A stretch of DNA of 64,000 bases from NCBI GenBank assembly GCA_964584305.1, contig CAZOZL010000002.1, forward strand, positions 310,001 to 374,000. The letters are read 5' to 3'. The stretch comes from SB11 sp964584305 (GTDB taxonomy: Bacteria; Bacteroidota; Bacteroidia; UBA8524). The notes below the pieces were generated by a model. The model was not told the origin of the DNA, searched no databases, and worked only from the letters and a program-made list of their open reading frames with translations. Every line of letters begins with the position of its first letter. Position 1 is the first letter of the stretch. A program made the position numbers and the translations under genes. This document shows, piece by piece, positions 51,297 through 59,641 of this stretch.

Positions 51297-52310
51297 ATGG
51301 ATTTGAAACAAACAATGGATGCGCTGCACCGAGTGGGGCAAGTATTTGATAATCAGGACAATATAGAGCTGCAACAAGCTGTTGAGCTGGCTTTTGCTAA
51401 AAACAGATGGTTTAGTACTGATAGTACAACCATGGCATTGCGCTATTGGAGTGAGCAACTTAGCCCAAAAAAGTTAGACCTGTGGGTTGAAAAAGAGGGT
51501 ATTACCACGAATAAATCGCCTAAAAATATAGGTATTATTGCGGCGGGTAATATACCTCTTGTAGGCTTGCACGATGTAGTAACAGTGTTGCTAACGGGCA
51601 ATACCATAAAACTAAAACTATCTACCGATGATGAGGTGTTGATGCAGTTTTTTATAGACCAATTAATACAGGCTAACCCCATTTTTGGGCAAGCTATTGA
51701 AGTGGTGGAGCGTATGAAAAATATTGATGCTGTTATTGCAACAGGTAGCAATAATACCGCTCGCTATTTTGAGGCATATTTTGGAAAGTATCCGCATATT
51801 ATCAGAAAAAACAGAAATAGTATTGCCGTACTCACAGGGGATGAAAGCCCTGAAACCATTAAAAAAATAGGCAACGACATACTAAGCTACTTTGGTAAAG
51901 GATGTAGAAATGTAACGCAACTATGGCTACCCAAAGGATATGACTTGGTGAAATTTTTGGATAACCTGCAAGGCTTTACCGATATTATAAACCACAACAA
52001 ATATGTGAACAATTACCACTACCATAAAGCCATTTTGCTAATGAATAAAGACACACATTTAGATTCAGGTTTTATGCTGCTACGCGAGGATAGAAAAATA
52101 TATTCGCCTATTGGTATGATAAACTATACCTACTATGATAGCATGGGTGAGGTGAAGGAGTTTTTAGCACAAAATGCTGAAAACATACAATGTGTAGTGA
52201 GTGAAAGCAGTAGTTTACCTGAAGCAGTACCTGCTGGCGAAACTCAAAACCCCAACCTTTGGGACTATGCTGATGGTGTAAATACAATTCAGTTTTTACA
52301 GGGACTTTAA
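51297..52310 (+). CDS. LuxC-type acyl-CoA reductase
   Basis: 337 residues, an NADPH-dependent fatty-acyl reductase of the aldehyde dehydrogenase superfamily (LuxC family): PKNIGIIAAGNIPLVGLHDV, IATGSNNTARYFEAYF, IRKNRNSIAVLTGDES and SYFGKGCRNVTQLWLP with the catalytic Cys. It should yield aldehydes from acyl groups, but the physiological substrate is unknown. The ATG at 51297 fits the family start; the upstream TTG (51240) overlaps a promoter-like box. It is divergent from the ferredoxin gene. Confidence 0.88.
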   Translation: MDLKQTMDALHRVGQVFDNQDNIELQQAVELAFAKNRWFSTDSTTMALRYWSEQLSPKKLDLWVEKEGITTNKSPKNIGIIAAGNIPLVGLHDVVTVLLTGNTIKLKLSTDDEVLMQFFIDQLIQANPIFGQAIEVVERMKNIDAVIATGSNNTARYFEAYFGKYPHIIRKNRNSIAVLTGDESPETIKKIGNDILSYFGKGCRNVTQLWLPKGYDLVKFLDNLQGFTDIINHNKYVNNYHYHKAILLMNKDTHLDSGFMLLREDRKIYSPIGMINYTYYDSMGEVKEFLAQNAENIQCVVSESSSLPEAVPAGETQNPNLWDYADGVNTIQFLQGL

Positions 52311-52312
52311 CC

Positions 52313-52354
52313 CGTCATTGCGAAAAGGTACTCTTAGGTTAGTGTAATCTGTTT
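52313..52354 (-). repeat. Dispersed repeat family 3, inverted copy
   Basis: Opposite orientation to 37176-37220: CGTCATTGCG, CTTAGGTTAGTGTAATCTGT. It starts 3 bp after the stop of the LuxC-type gene. Confidence 0.6.
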
Positions 52355-52530
52355 AAACCATACTAAGAAGGATAGATGCCTGCCCGAAATGGCGCAGGCG
52401 GCTTTTAACCACCCCTTAGCCCTACTATGCAGCATACTACCCCAGCGCAGGAGGGAAAAAAGCCGCACAGGATAAAGCGTAGTTTTTTTTACGATAACTT
52501 AAAAAGACTACACTTTTGTAGCAACCAATA

Positions 52531-52558
52531 AAAAAGGCAGCCCAATGGGCTGCCTAAA
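52531..52558 (-). terminator. Terminator of thioredoxin-family gene
   Basis: GGCAGCCC-AAT-GGGCTGCC with an A5/T5-type flank on the minus strand exit, 30 bp beyond the stop at 52587. Confidence 0.85.
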
Positions 52559-52586
52559 ATATTATTAAATTTTTTCTGTTATGATA

Positions 52587-53216
52587 CTATTGTTTTTTAA
52601 TAGTACAACCTATTGCTTTGGTAGTTTCAGGGTTAGGCTTCTCCCCTTTTAGTAAAGCATCAATAGCATTTTCAGCATATTTTTTCTTTACTGCACTTGC
52701 GTCTTCAAAATTATCATCAATAGCACCTATATATGATACTATATTTTTGTATCCATCTTTTTTCAATATAAAAATATGTGGCGTACGAGTAGCACCGTAT
52801 TTGGGGTATATTTTTTGTCCATCATCAAACAAATAAGGGAAAGTGAAGCCTCTTTCTTCGGCTCTTATTATCATTTTTTCGTAGCTATCGTCTTTGTTCA
52901 CTTCAGGGTCGTTAGGGTTAATAGCTATAACGGGGTAGCCCTTTTCTTTGTATTTTTTATCTAATGCAATAATACGGCTTTCATAGGCTTCTGCATAGGG
53001 GCAGTGGTTGCAGGTAAACACTATAACAAAGCCTTTTGCCTCCTTATAGTCTGCTAATGAAACCATTTTTCCATCCACATTTTTTAGCTTAAAATCGGTG
53101 GCGTTATCGCCTATATCGTATCCTTTTTTCTCCATAGTGTTTGGTTTATAATTAAATGCCAGTGTTATAGCACTTACAGTTAACAGGGTTAATGTGTGAA
53201 AAAGTATTTTTCTCAT
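52587..53216 (-). CDS. Thioredoxin/AhpC-TSA-like redox protein
   Basis: 209 residues with a signal peptide (ILFHTLTLLTVSAITLAF). It has a thioredoxin fold with YKEAKGFVIVFTCNHCPYAE (the CNHC motif, redox-active Cys pair), AINPNDPEVNKDD and ATRTPHIFILKKDG (cis-Pro). It belongs to the secreted AhpC/TSA/thioredoxin-like proteins common in Bacteroidota. The substrate is unknown. A second thioredoxin-like gene follows upstream (53242). Confidence 0.85.
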   Translation of the reverse strand: MRKILFHTLTLLTVSAITLAFNYKPNTMEKKGYDIGDNATDFKLKNVDGKMVSLADYKEAKGFVIVFTCNHCPYAEAYESRIIALDKKYKEKGYPVIAINPNDPEVNKDDSYEKMIIRAEERGFTFPYLFDDGQKIYPKYGATRTPHIFILKKDGYKNIVSYIGAIDDNFEDASAVKKKYAENAIDALLKGEKPNPETTKAIGCTIKKQ

Positions 53217-53241
53217 AATAATTTAAGTTCTGTATCCAAAT

Positions 53242-53730
53242 TTAAAAAAATGATTCTACTGTTTTATAGAGGTCTTGTTCGTGAAATTCTTGTTCAAAGA
53301 AAGCTCTTTTTGTATTATTAAAAATAAGGGTAGCAGGTATTGCTCCACCCCAACTTTTATCTACTCTATCTATCCACGCATTTGCATCGGGTGCGCTTAA
53401 CAAAACTGCCGATGTGGTAATGTTTCGTTTCTTAAGAAATGCCAACATCTTATCATAGTTCTTCTTAAAATCTAAACTCACTAAAAATACTTTGATTTTT
53501 TTATCGGCATATTTAGTTTCTAAATTAGTTATAAAAGGTAATTCCTTCACACAGGGACGACACCAAGTAGCCCAAAAATTGATAATATAAGTGGTATCAT
53601 CATTTTTAGGTTGCAAAAGCTGCTCTACATAGTCGAAACCTACAATAGGTGTATTTGTACTATCCTGTGCTTTCATTGTGCTAAATGCTATATTAAGCAA
53701 TAAAAATAATACTAAAGTTTTATATGGCAT
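53242..53730 (-). CDS. TlpA-type thioredoxin
   Basis: 162 residues, signal peptide (TLVLFLLLNIAFSTMKA), then a TlpA/ResA thioredoxin domain with IINFWATWCRPCVKELPFI (WCRPC active site), VFLVSLDFKKNYD and GGAIPATLIFN (cis-Pro). Periplasmic reductases of this type serve cytochrome maturation or copper centres. It lies between the other thioredoxin gene and the DUF5777 gene with short gaps, consistent with a redox cluster. Confidence 0.9.
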   Translation of the reverse strand: MPYKTLVLFLLLNIAFSTMKAQDSTNTPIVGFDYVEQLLQPKNDDTTYIINFWATWCRPCVKELPFITNLETKYADKKIKVFLVSLDFKKNYDKMLAFLKKRNITTSAVLLSAPDANAWIDRVDKSWGGAIPATLIFNNTKRAFFEQEFHEQDLYKTVESFF

Positions 53731-53792
53731 CTCTTTTTATACACTGTAAACACTGTTAGTCAAAAAAAACAGGTTTTGTGTTAATTAATTTC

Positions 53793-54728
53793 TTATTCGC
53801 TTATTTTTTTCCTTTTTTTCCCAAATGAGAATGTGCGGGTAAAGTTAAAACCAAAACGTAAACCAGCACCATTTGCAGCAAAAAAATCAGAGGTGGTTTC
53901 GCTTATATATCCCCCATCATACATGGCGGGGGCATTGGTAAATTGTAATTGAAAAACGTGTCCTCCAGTTTCAATATCAAAACCAATGGCAAAGGTATTT
54001 CTAACTTTATTGCCTAATACTGTGGGAACTTCTTGGTTAGGCAAAAATCCATAATATTCTGCATTTAGCGATACCCTACGACTTAGTTTTATACGCCCAC
54101 CCACACCCATACTAAAAAAGGTATTTTGGTCGGTAGCACGCCGTACTAAGTTTTTATGTATCATAGTAGGCATTAATTGCATAGAAAATGAACTGCTAAA
54201 TTTACGTGCAATTAGTAGTTGGCTTACATAGGATAAGCGCATAGCAGTGGTTACTGTTTCATTAGGCACAAACCCTCTTATATTGGTATAAGCCGTGCCT
54301 GTGAGCAGGTTAATGCTTACAGGTATATTTTTTACCCCCGTTTGTTGGCGAAACAGCTTTGCTTTAATAAAACCATCAACGGTTTTTCCATAAGTACTTC
54401 TTCCCAAGCCAAGGCAGATAAAGTCTGTGGGTAGGGTATATTCAAACCCAACACGCATAGTAGCTCCATCAAGACCAAAAACATCGTACAAACCACCTTC
54501 CATAGTATTAAACCTGTGGGCAAAAATTAAAACCAATTCACCTTTTGCAGGCATTTCTATGCTATGCCCATTTATTAGCCTTGTTGCTTTAAAAGTAGCA
54601 AAGGTATAATCAGGTTTTTGTGTATCATCTTTAGTCAGTTCATCCAATTCGTCCAATGCGCTACCTGGCTGTGCCAACATAGTTAGACTAATGAAAAAGC
54701 AGGACAGTAATAGTATATTTTTCTTCAT
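53793..54728 (-). CDS. DUF5777-family outer-membrane beta-barrel protein
   Basis: 311 residues with a signal peptide. The N-terminal ATFKATRLINGHSIEMP and ELVLIFAHRFN stretch, followed by alternating beta strands with an aromatic end (RFGFNFTRTFSF), matches the DUF5777 barrel group of Bacteroidota. Role unknown; it usually sits beside YceI and cytochrome-like genes, as here. It follows the cytochrome-like gene by 3 bp. Confidence 0.8.
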   Translation of the reverse strand: MKKNILLLSCFFISLTMLAQPGSALDELDELTKDDTQKPDYTFATFKATRLINGHSIEMPAKGELVLIFAHRFNTMEGGLYDVFGLDGATMRVGFEYTLPTDFICLGLGRSTYGKTVDGFIKAKLFRQQTGVKNIPVSINLLTGTAYTNIRGFVPNETVTTAMRLSYVSQLLIARKFSSSFSMQLMPTMIHKNLVRRATDQNTFFSMGVGGRIKLSRRVSLNAEYYGFLPNQEVPTVLGNKVRNTFAIGFDIETGGHVFQLQFTNAPAMYDGGYISETTSDFFAANGAGLRFGFNFTRTFSFGKKRKKISE

Positions 54729-54731
54729 AGC

Positions 54732-55121
54732 TTAATTATTTCTATATCCTTTATTAATCCATGTTGTAATCATCAAAATATCACAATCAGAAAGTTTTGT
54801 CCCCCCTTTTGGCATTGCAGATACCCCAGCATTATGGTTTATAGCGTTAATAAAACGTTGTTTATTATTATCTAAATACATTTTTATTCCAGCGTGTCCA
54901 TCAAAATTACCTCTGATTGCTCCCACAGCAGCCCCCTTATGGCAACTGGAAAAGGTGGCACAGTTAGTAGTTATTATTTTTGAGATAACAGTACCGTATT
55001 TAGTTTTTGTTGTATCACAGTTACCCGCAGGAAATAATTCCTCGACACTATTAAACTGGCAGGCTTGTGTGCTAATAAGTAGCACACAAGCTATAAATAT
55101 TATTATCCGCATTATCCGCAT
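54732..55121 (-). CDS. Cytochrome-c-like lipoprotein with atypical haem motif
   Basis: 129 residues. A lipobox (STQAC, Cys21) predicts a lipoprotein. The haem-site candidate is NCATFSSCHKG (Cys54, Cys60, His61): five residues lie between the cysteines instead of the usual two. Later residues (MPKGGTKLSDCDILMITTWI) resemble the distal methionine segment of c-type cytochromes in Bacteroidota. It lies between the DUF5777 and YceI genes. Haem attachment is uncertain. Confidence 0.7.
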   Translation of the reverse strand: MRIMRIIIFIACVLLISTQACQFNSVEELFPAGNCDTTKTKYGTVISKIITTNCATFSSCHKGAAVGAIRGNFDGHAGIKMYLDNNKQRFINAINHNAGVSAMPKGGTKLSDCDILMITTWINKGYRNN

Positions 55122-55181
55122 AGGGTTTAGTATGGATATACGAGAAAAATGTAGTTATGGTTTTTTTTAATACGCTTTACC

Positions 55182-55733
55182 TTATTTTTTCACTGGCATC
55201 ACTGTATTTATTCTAATTTCAATGTTTTCAGCAATCTTATTTGCCTTATCATTTTTAATTCCATAATCGGCTAATGCGATGATGTATGTTGTTTTTGTAG
55301 TTATTTTTTCACCCTTTGTATCCACTATAATTTCGCCAGGCACTTCTACATCTTTGGTTACACCGTGTATAGTAAGTTTACCCTTTACAGTAGTTTTGTA
55401 AGTACCGCTTTTTGTATAGTTTACTGTGCTATTATTTGTAACAGCGCCATTAAAAGTAGCTTGCGGAAACTTGGCAGACTGCATATAGTTTTCATTAAAA
55501 TGTTCTTGCATCAAGGCTTTTTCAAACTCGAAACTTTTAATAGGTATTTTAAATGCTAACGCACCCGTACCCGAATTTAATAAAGCGGTAGCTTGATGGC
55601 TATTTGCTGTAATATCTTCTAAAGTTGCATGAGAGAAAAAAGAAACATTACCTGTACGTGTAAGGTATTTGGTTTGTGCAAAAGTGCTTAGTGCTATAAA
55701 AGCAAAAGTTATGAGTAAAGCGATTTTTTTCAT
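55182..55733 (-). CDS. YceI-family periplasmic protein
   Basis: 183 residues from the ATG at 55733 (signal peptide KKIALLITFAFIALSTFA). YceI lipocalin-like pattern: YLTRTGNVSFFSHATLEDIT, FKIPIKSFEFEKALMQEHFN, TFNGAV and GTYKTTVKGKLTIHGVTKDV. Such proteins bind isoprenoid-like or lipid ligands. It is placed just upstream of the cytochrome-like gene on the same strand (60 bp gap). Confidence 0.9.
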   Translation of the reverse strand: MKKIALLITFAFIALSTFAQTKYLTRTGNVSFFSHATLEDITANSHQATALLNSGTGALAFKIPIKSFEFEKALMQEHFNENYMQSAKFPQATFNGAVTNNSTVNYTKSGTYKTTVKGKLTIHGVTKDVEVPGEIIVDTKGEKITTKTTYIIALADYGIKNDKANKIAENIEIRINTVMPVKK

Positions 55734-55841
55734 ATAGTTGGGTTGTTGTTTTGTATGTTTAAACATTAATAAATTTCGTGCCAAAATACTTGTTAAAGTG
55801 TGTTTAGTAGCTTAAATGACGAGAATATACCCGCTTTATTA

Positions 55842-56291
55842 TTATTCACCAAAGTTGAAAGAGCATTTTTTCAATCGCAACACTCCAGCAATTTCAAGCA
55901 TATCATCAGGTTGTTCTGCGCCTGAAAAGAAACCCTTAATAGTGATTAAACTATTCGGTTTTAGCGTTAAAGCCTCTGCATTATAGCGTGGATATACCTC
56001 GCAGTATATCTCGTAGTTTTCGCCTACTTTAAATACTATTGAGCTTATAGAATCGTTAGGTTCTATGCTATTTACCTTACCTGTAAGCTGCACTACATCG
56101 CCATCGTATTTTTTCGTAGCCGAGTCAAATTGTAACTCAAACTCGTTTACTATCTCACTAATAGTTAGGCTATATGTAGCGTTGGTTTCTTCAATGTTTT
56201 TGTGTGATTTATTATATACAAAAAACCAAAAATAGGCAGCTCCCAAACCTAAAATTATCAGCCCAAAAAGAAGTATTTTTTTTAATGTCAT
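55842..56291 (-). CDS. Membrane-anchored OB-fold protein
   Basis: 149 residues: an N-terminal membrane helix (LFGLIILGLGAAYFWFF) followed by an OB-fold-like domain (GDVVQLTGKVNSIEPNDS; LKPNSLITIKGFFSG; MLEIAGVLRLKKC), the tRNA_anti-like pattern common in Bacteroidota hypothetical proteins. A ligand cannot be named. It lies upstream of the YceI gene with a 110-bp gap and may belong to the same cluster. Confidence 0.7.
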   Translation of the reverse strand: MTLKKILLFGLIILGLGAAYFWFFVYNKSHKNIEETNATYSLTISEIVNEFELQFDSATKKYDGDVVQLTGKVNSIEPNDSISSIVFKVGENYEIYCEVYPRYNAEALTLKPNSLITIKGFFSGAEQPDDMLEIAGVLRLKKCSFNFGE

Positions 56292-56427
56292 ACAGGTTAC
56301 AATTCGTATTATCTAATATTAAACAAATATATAGTATAAATGCCATTTACAATGTGCCTGTTCGCAATAGCTGTGTGATGAAAGCAAATCAGTAAGGATA
56401 TTATAAACGCATAGTATGAATAACGGC

Positions 56428-56444
56428 GAGTTTCAACCTGCTGC
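56428..56444. repeat. Fragment of dispersed repeat family 1
   Basis: GAGTTTCAACCTGCTGC at the end of the DUF6263-like gene spacer: the right half of the palindrome only. Confidence 0.5.
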
Positions 56445-57365
56445 TTAATTAATTTCTTTTGAGGTAATTTTAATAATGCCGTTAATTTTCATAGACATTC
56501 CTTGCCCGCCCACTTGGGTACCATTTATCATTTGTTTAATATCCCCTTCAATAGTCAGTCCTGTATTAATATCAATTTTTAATGTTCCTGTTTGCGTTCC
56601 ATCCATTTCCATAGCCAGCATGCCTTCTTCTGTTTTATCTGTTAAAAAAGTAGAGACAATATCAACAATAGCTTGGTTGCCTTTTATTTCTTTAAGGGTA
56701 TAGGTATTTTCAGTTTTAATACCCATCCCCATCACACTTTTATCGGTACTTATATTCCAAGTATCACCAATTTTAATATTTTTATTGGGCAGCATATTAA
56801 ACGATTCACTAAAATTCTTTTTTACCTGTTCATCAGAAAACTGTTCTTTAAAGCCTGCAATAGCTTGTTTACCCCCTTGCATAGTATCAAGTCCAACTCT
56901 TTCAATCATATTGTCAAAAATTTCTGTCATCCCCTTTACCTCAACTACTTCACCGTTTTTGTTTACAACCATAGAAAAACTTTGCCCAATCAAACCTCCA
57001 AAGATTTTTGATATCATTGCGCTACCCATATCATCAGGTGTTGCATCAACATCCGAATCGAAACTCATATCTCCTTGTGGGCTTTTGGTATTGAAACCTA
57101 TTTTTTTAAAAGTGGTAAGTATAATTGTGTTTTGGTCGGCATCTTTTTCTTTTATGAGAAGATGATATACGAACAGAATAGTATTCTGCATTTCCCCCAT
57201 TCCGCCCATGTCTATATTTTGCACATAATCCATAGAAATTTCATATTTCTTTGCTACTGTTGGAGAAAACTTTAGCGTTATATTTTCTTCTGATTTGCAA
57301 GCATTAAAAGCAATTGTTAGAGTAGTTATAAAAAATAATAGCAAGGCGAAAGCGTGCTTTTTCAT
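56445..57365 (-). CDS. DUF6263-like lipoprotein
   Basis: About 306 residues from the ATG at 57365 (MKKHAFALLLFFITTLTIAF, lipobox Cys). The body has MDYVQNIDMGGMGEMQNTI, KIGDTWNISTDKSVMGMGI, a strand-rich middle and GTLKIDINTGLTIEGDIKQ near the end, a pattern I associate with the DUF6263 group of Bacteroidota lipoproteins. Role unknown. An in-frame 40-residue N-terminal extension to 57485 is charged and unlikely to be real. Confidence 0.7.
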   Translation of the reverse strand: MKKHAFALLLFFITTLTIAFNACKSEENITLKFSPTVAKKYEISMDYVQNIDMGGMGEMQNTILFVYHLLIKEKDADQNTIILTTFKKIGFNTKSPQGDMSFDSDVDATPDDMGSAMISKIFGGLIGQSFSMVVNKNGEVVEVKGMTEIFDNMIERVGLDTMQGGKQAIAGFKEQFSDEQVKKNFSESFNMLPNKNIKIGDTWNISTDKSVMGMGIKTENTYTLKEIKGNQAIVDIVSTFLTDKTEEGMLAMEMDGTQTGTLKIDINTGLTIEGDIKQMINGTQVGGQGMSMKINGIIKITSKEIN

Positions 57366-57465
57366 AATGTTTTTTTTGTACGAAAGTACATGTTTATAAG
57401 CTGTAATATAATCCTTACTGGCTAATTTTTTTTTTGTATTTCGGTAAAAGGTTTTAACGGAATGA

Positions 57466-57495
57466 TTGTGATACACTTTTGACATAGTATCTTTG
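57466..57495 (+). promoter_or_regulatory. Bacteroidota-type promoter for ferredoxin-iscX
   Basis: TTG at 57466-57468 and TATCTTTG at 57488-57495, 19 bp apart, matching the TTG / TAnnTTTG layout. Transcription would start roughly at 57502, 20 bp before the ferredoxin ATG. Confidence 0.6.
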
Positions 57496-57520
57496 TTGTT
57501 TAGATTGATTTTAAATAGAG

Positions 57521-57850
57521 ATGGGTAAGATTACATTCAAATTTGAACAGGAGGCGATAGCATCAAAAACTTTTGAGATGGAAGAAGGCGAAACGATTTT
57601 AGAAGTAGCTTTGGATAATGATGTGGAATTGCAACACAATTGCGGTGGTGTTTGTGCTTGCAGTACCTGCCATGTATATATAGAAAAAGGGATGGATAGC
57701 TTGAGGGAGATAAGCGACAAAGAGGAGGATTTTATTGATAGGGCAATTAGCCCACAATTAAACTCTCGCTTGGCTTGCCAGTGTGAAATGGAAGGAGATG
57801 CTGAAATAGAGATAACAGTGCCCAACCAAACCCAGTTTATGGGGCATTGA
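57521..57850 (+). CDS. fdx: 2Fe-2S ferredoxin (Isc/adrenodoxin type)
   Basis: 109 residues with the [2Fe-2S] ligand motif HNCGGVCACSTCHVYI (C-x5-C-x2-C) and the fourth Cys in RLACQCEM. This is the vertebrate-type ferredoxin of the Isc family, an electron donor for Fe-S assembly. It is followed 38 bp later by iscX, so the pair forms an Fe-S assembly unit. A canonical promoter pair lies upstream. Confidence 0.93.
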   Translation: MGKITFKFEQEAIASKTFEMEEGETILEVALDNDVELQHNCGGVCACSTCHVYIEKGMDSLREISDKEEDFIDRAISPQLNSRLACQCEMEGDAEIEITVPNQTQFMGH

Positions 57851-57888
57851 AACGTATAATTTGTGGATGGTTTTAAAAAAATAATGGA

Positions 57889-58128
57889 ATGACAAATAAT
57901 TTTGAATTGCCAGTAGAGTGGACTGATTTTGAAGATATAGCAATAGCATTATACGAGCGTTTTGGTGATGATTTTGATGAAAGTAAAATATACCGCATAC
58001 GCTTTACCGATTTGTTAGAGTGGGTATTAGAAGTGCCTAATTTTAAAGGCACTCGCGAGCAAAGTAACGAGGGCTATTTAGAAATGATACAAAGCCAATG
58101 GGTGTATGAGTGGAGAGACAATAAATAA
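57889..58128 (+). CDS. iscX: Fe-S assembly protein IscX
   Basis: 79 residues, the complete IscX family length: WTDFEDIAIALYERFGD, then PFTDL-like IRFTDLLEWVLEVPNF and LEMIQSQWVYEW. It is an acidic regulator that binds IscS and modulates iron and cysteine desulfurase activity. It is downstream of the ferredoxin gene in the same direction. Confidence 0.93.
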   Translation: MTNNFELPVEWTDFEDIAIALYERFGDDFDESKIYRIRFTDLLEWVLEVPNFKGTREQSNEGYLEMIQSQWVYEWRDNK

Positions 58129-58246
58129 ATAAATAATACTAAAGATTTTAATACTTTTTAGCCCACAAAATAGCGAACTAATATAGCAACAACGTTTGCT
58201 TGAGTTATAACAACCCATTACAAGTCAGCTTATTAACACTACCGAA

Positions 58247-58346
58247 CAAGTACCCTTCCCCATAAGGGGATGCCAAATTGTGGAATAGGTAAAAACTGCA
58301 ACACATAGATAGGGGTTTGCAGTAGTTTAACCTTAGCCTGTGCGGC
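58247..58346 (+). repeat. Dispersed repeat family 2, copy
   Basis: ACAAGTACCCTTCCCCATA, AGGGGATGCCAAATTG, GGGGTTTGCAGTAGTTTAA and CCTTAGCCTGTGCGGCG, in the same block order as 37288-37395. Confidence 0.7.
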
Positions 58347-58436
58347 GTTTTCTTGTAGCAGGTTAAAACCTGCTGCAATTCATCAACCGTTAACAAAAAT
58401 TTTATGAATAGCAATAGGCATTCATGCCCATTTGCT
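58346..58436 (+). repeat. Dispersed repeat family 1, copy
   Basis: TTTTCTTGTAGCAGGTTAAA, ACCTGCTGCAATTCATC, AACCGTTAACAAAAATTTTA, then GCAATAGGCATTCATGCCCA. The first hairpin and the tail hairpin are both intact. Confidence 0.8.
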
Positions 58437-58472
58437 TATCTTGGTTTTTTAAATTTTATATCGTTTTAAAAC

Positions 58473-59501
58473 TTATGCAGTAGCTTCATTGGCATATTTT
58501 GCCATAAACTCTTCTGCCTTTTTCACCATGTTTTCACTACCTACAAAAATGGGTACACGCTGGTGTAGTTCCGTAGGCTCAATATCCATAATACGTGTAT
58601 AGCCTGTGGTAGCCCGCCCGCCTGCTTGCTCAGCAATATATGCCATGGGGTTACACTCATATAACAACCTTAGTTTTCCATTGGGTGCGCTTGCTGTTGC
58701 GGGGTAAATAAAAATACCGCCCTTTAGCATATTGCGGTGAAAATCTGCCACCATACTACCAATATAGCGTGCACCAAGCGGGCGGTTAGTGTTTTTATCC
58801 TCTGCCTTGCAATAGTCTATATAGTTTTTAACTCCTTGCGAAAATTTAGAGTAATTCCCTTCGTTTATAGAGTAGGTTTTACCTTCTTTAGGAAACTGAA
58901 TATTAGGGTGTGATAAGCAAAACTCGCCTATTGATGAGTCGAGCGTGAAACCATTTACCCCTTTGCCTGTTGTAAACACTAACATGGTGCTACTACCGTA
59001 TAGTACATAGCCTGCCGCTATTTGTTTGTTGCCTTTTTGTAGTGCATCTTTCACGGTACAGTCTTCACCCTCGCTAATGCGTTTATATACTGAAAAAATT
59101 GTTCCTATGGATACATTTACATCAATATTTGATGAGCCATCCAGCGGATCCATAGTAATTATATAAGTGCCTTTTTTGCTGTTTTCAGGATGTAGATACA
59201 CCACATCATCGTCTTCTTCACTTGCTACCATACACACCTCGCCCCCTTTTTTCATACAATCCATAAAAAGGTCGTTTGCCATCACATCCAACTTTTGTTG
59301 TTGCTCGCCTTGTATATTCTCGTTTCCCGCAGCACCTATAATACCTGCAATACCTGCATGGCGCACCTCACGGCTAATGGTTTTGGCAGCAATGCCAATA
59401 TCAGCCATTAGACGGGTAAATGCACCCTTAGCATGAGGAAAATCTTTTTGGCGATTAATAATATACTGATCAAGTGTTGTAACTGAACCTATTGATGACA
59501 T
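58473..59501 (-). CDS. fbp: Fructose-1,6-bisphosphatase, class I
   Basis: 342 residues of gluconeogenesis: hydrolysis of fructose-1,6-bisphosphate to fructose-6-phosphate. Motifs MVASEEDDDVVYLH, the metal site MDPLDGSSNIDVNVSIGTIF, RYIGSMVADFHRNM, GGIFIYPATASAPNGKLRL and YECNPMAYIAEQAGG are all present. The length is normal. Confidence 0.96.
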   Translation of the reverse strand: MSSIGSVTTLDQYIINRQKDFPHAKGAFTRLMADIGIAAKTISREVRHAGIAGIIGAAGNENIQGEQQQKLDVMANDLFMDCMKKGGEVCMVASEEDDDVVYLHPENSKKGTYIITMDPLDGSSNIDVNVSIGTIFSVYKRISEGEDCTVKDALQKGNKQIAAGYVLYGSSTMLVFTTGKGVNGFTLDSSIGEFCLSHPNIQFPKEGKTYSINEGNYSKFSQGVKNYIDYCKAEDKNTNRPLGARYIGSMVADFHRNMLKGGIFIYPATASAPNGKLRLLYECNPMAYIAEQAGGRATTGYTRIMDIEPTELHQRVPIFVGSENMVKKAEEFMAKYANEATA

Positions 59502-59641
59502 AAACCTATGATTTTTAGTTTAAATTTCGGCAAAAGTAAGGGTTTTAAAAAGATTAATAAATAGCTGAAATGCAACGAAAGTTTGAAAATCCATTTAATG
59601 CAGCAATTTTTGTAGGGCTATAAACAAGGCAAAAGAAACTT

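Larger units (their letters stand above)
58129..58472. other. Intergenic region with repeat families 2 and 1
   Basis: 344 bp with no supportable ORF between iscX and the fbp stop, largely a family-2 repeat (58247-58346) followed by a family-1 copy (58346-58436). Confidence 0.5.

Noticed and set aside
57365..57485. N-terminal extension of the DUF6263-like lipoprotein
   Set aside because: The extra 40 residues are charged and precede a good lipoprotein signal peptide; the ATG at 57365 is a better start.
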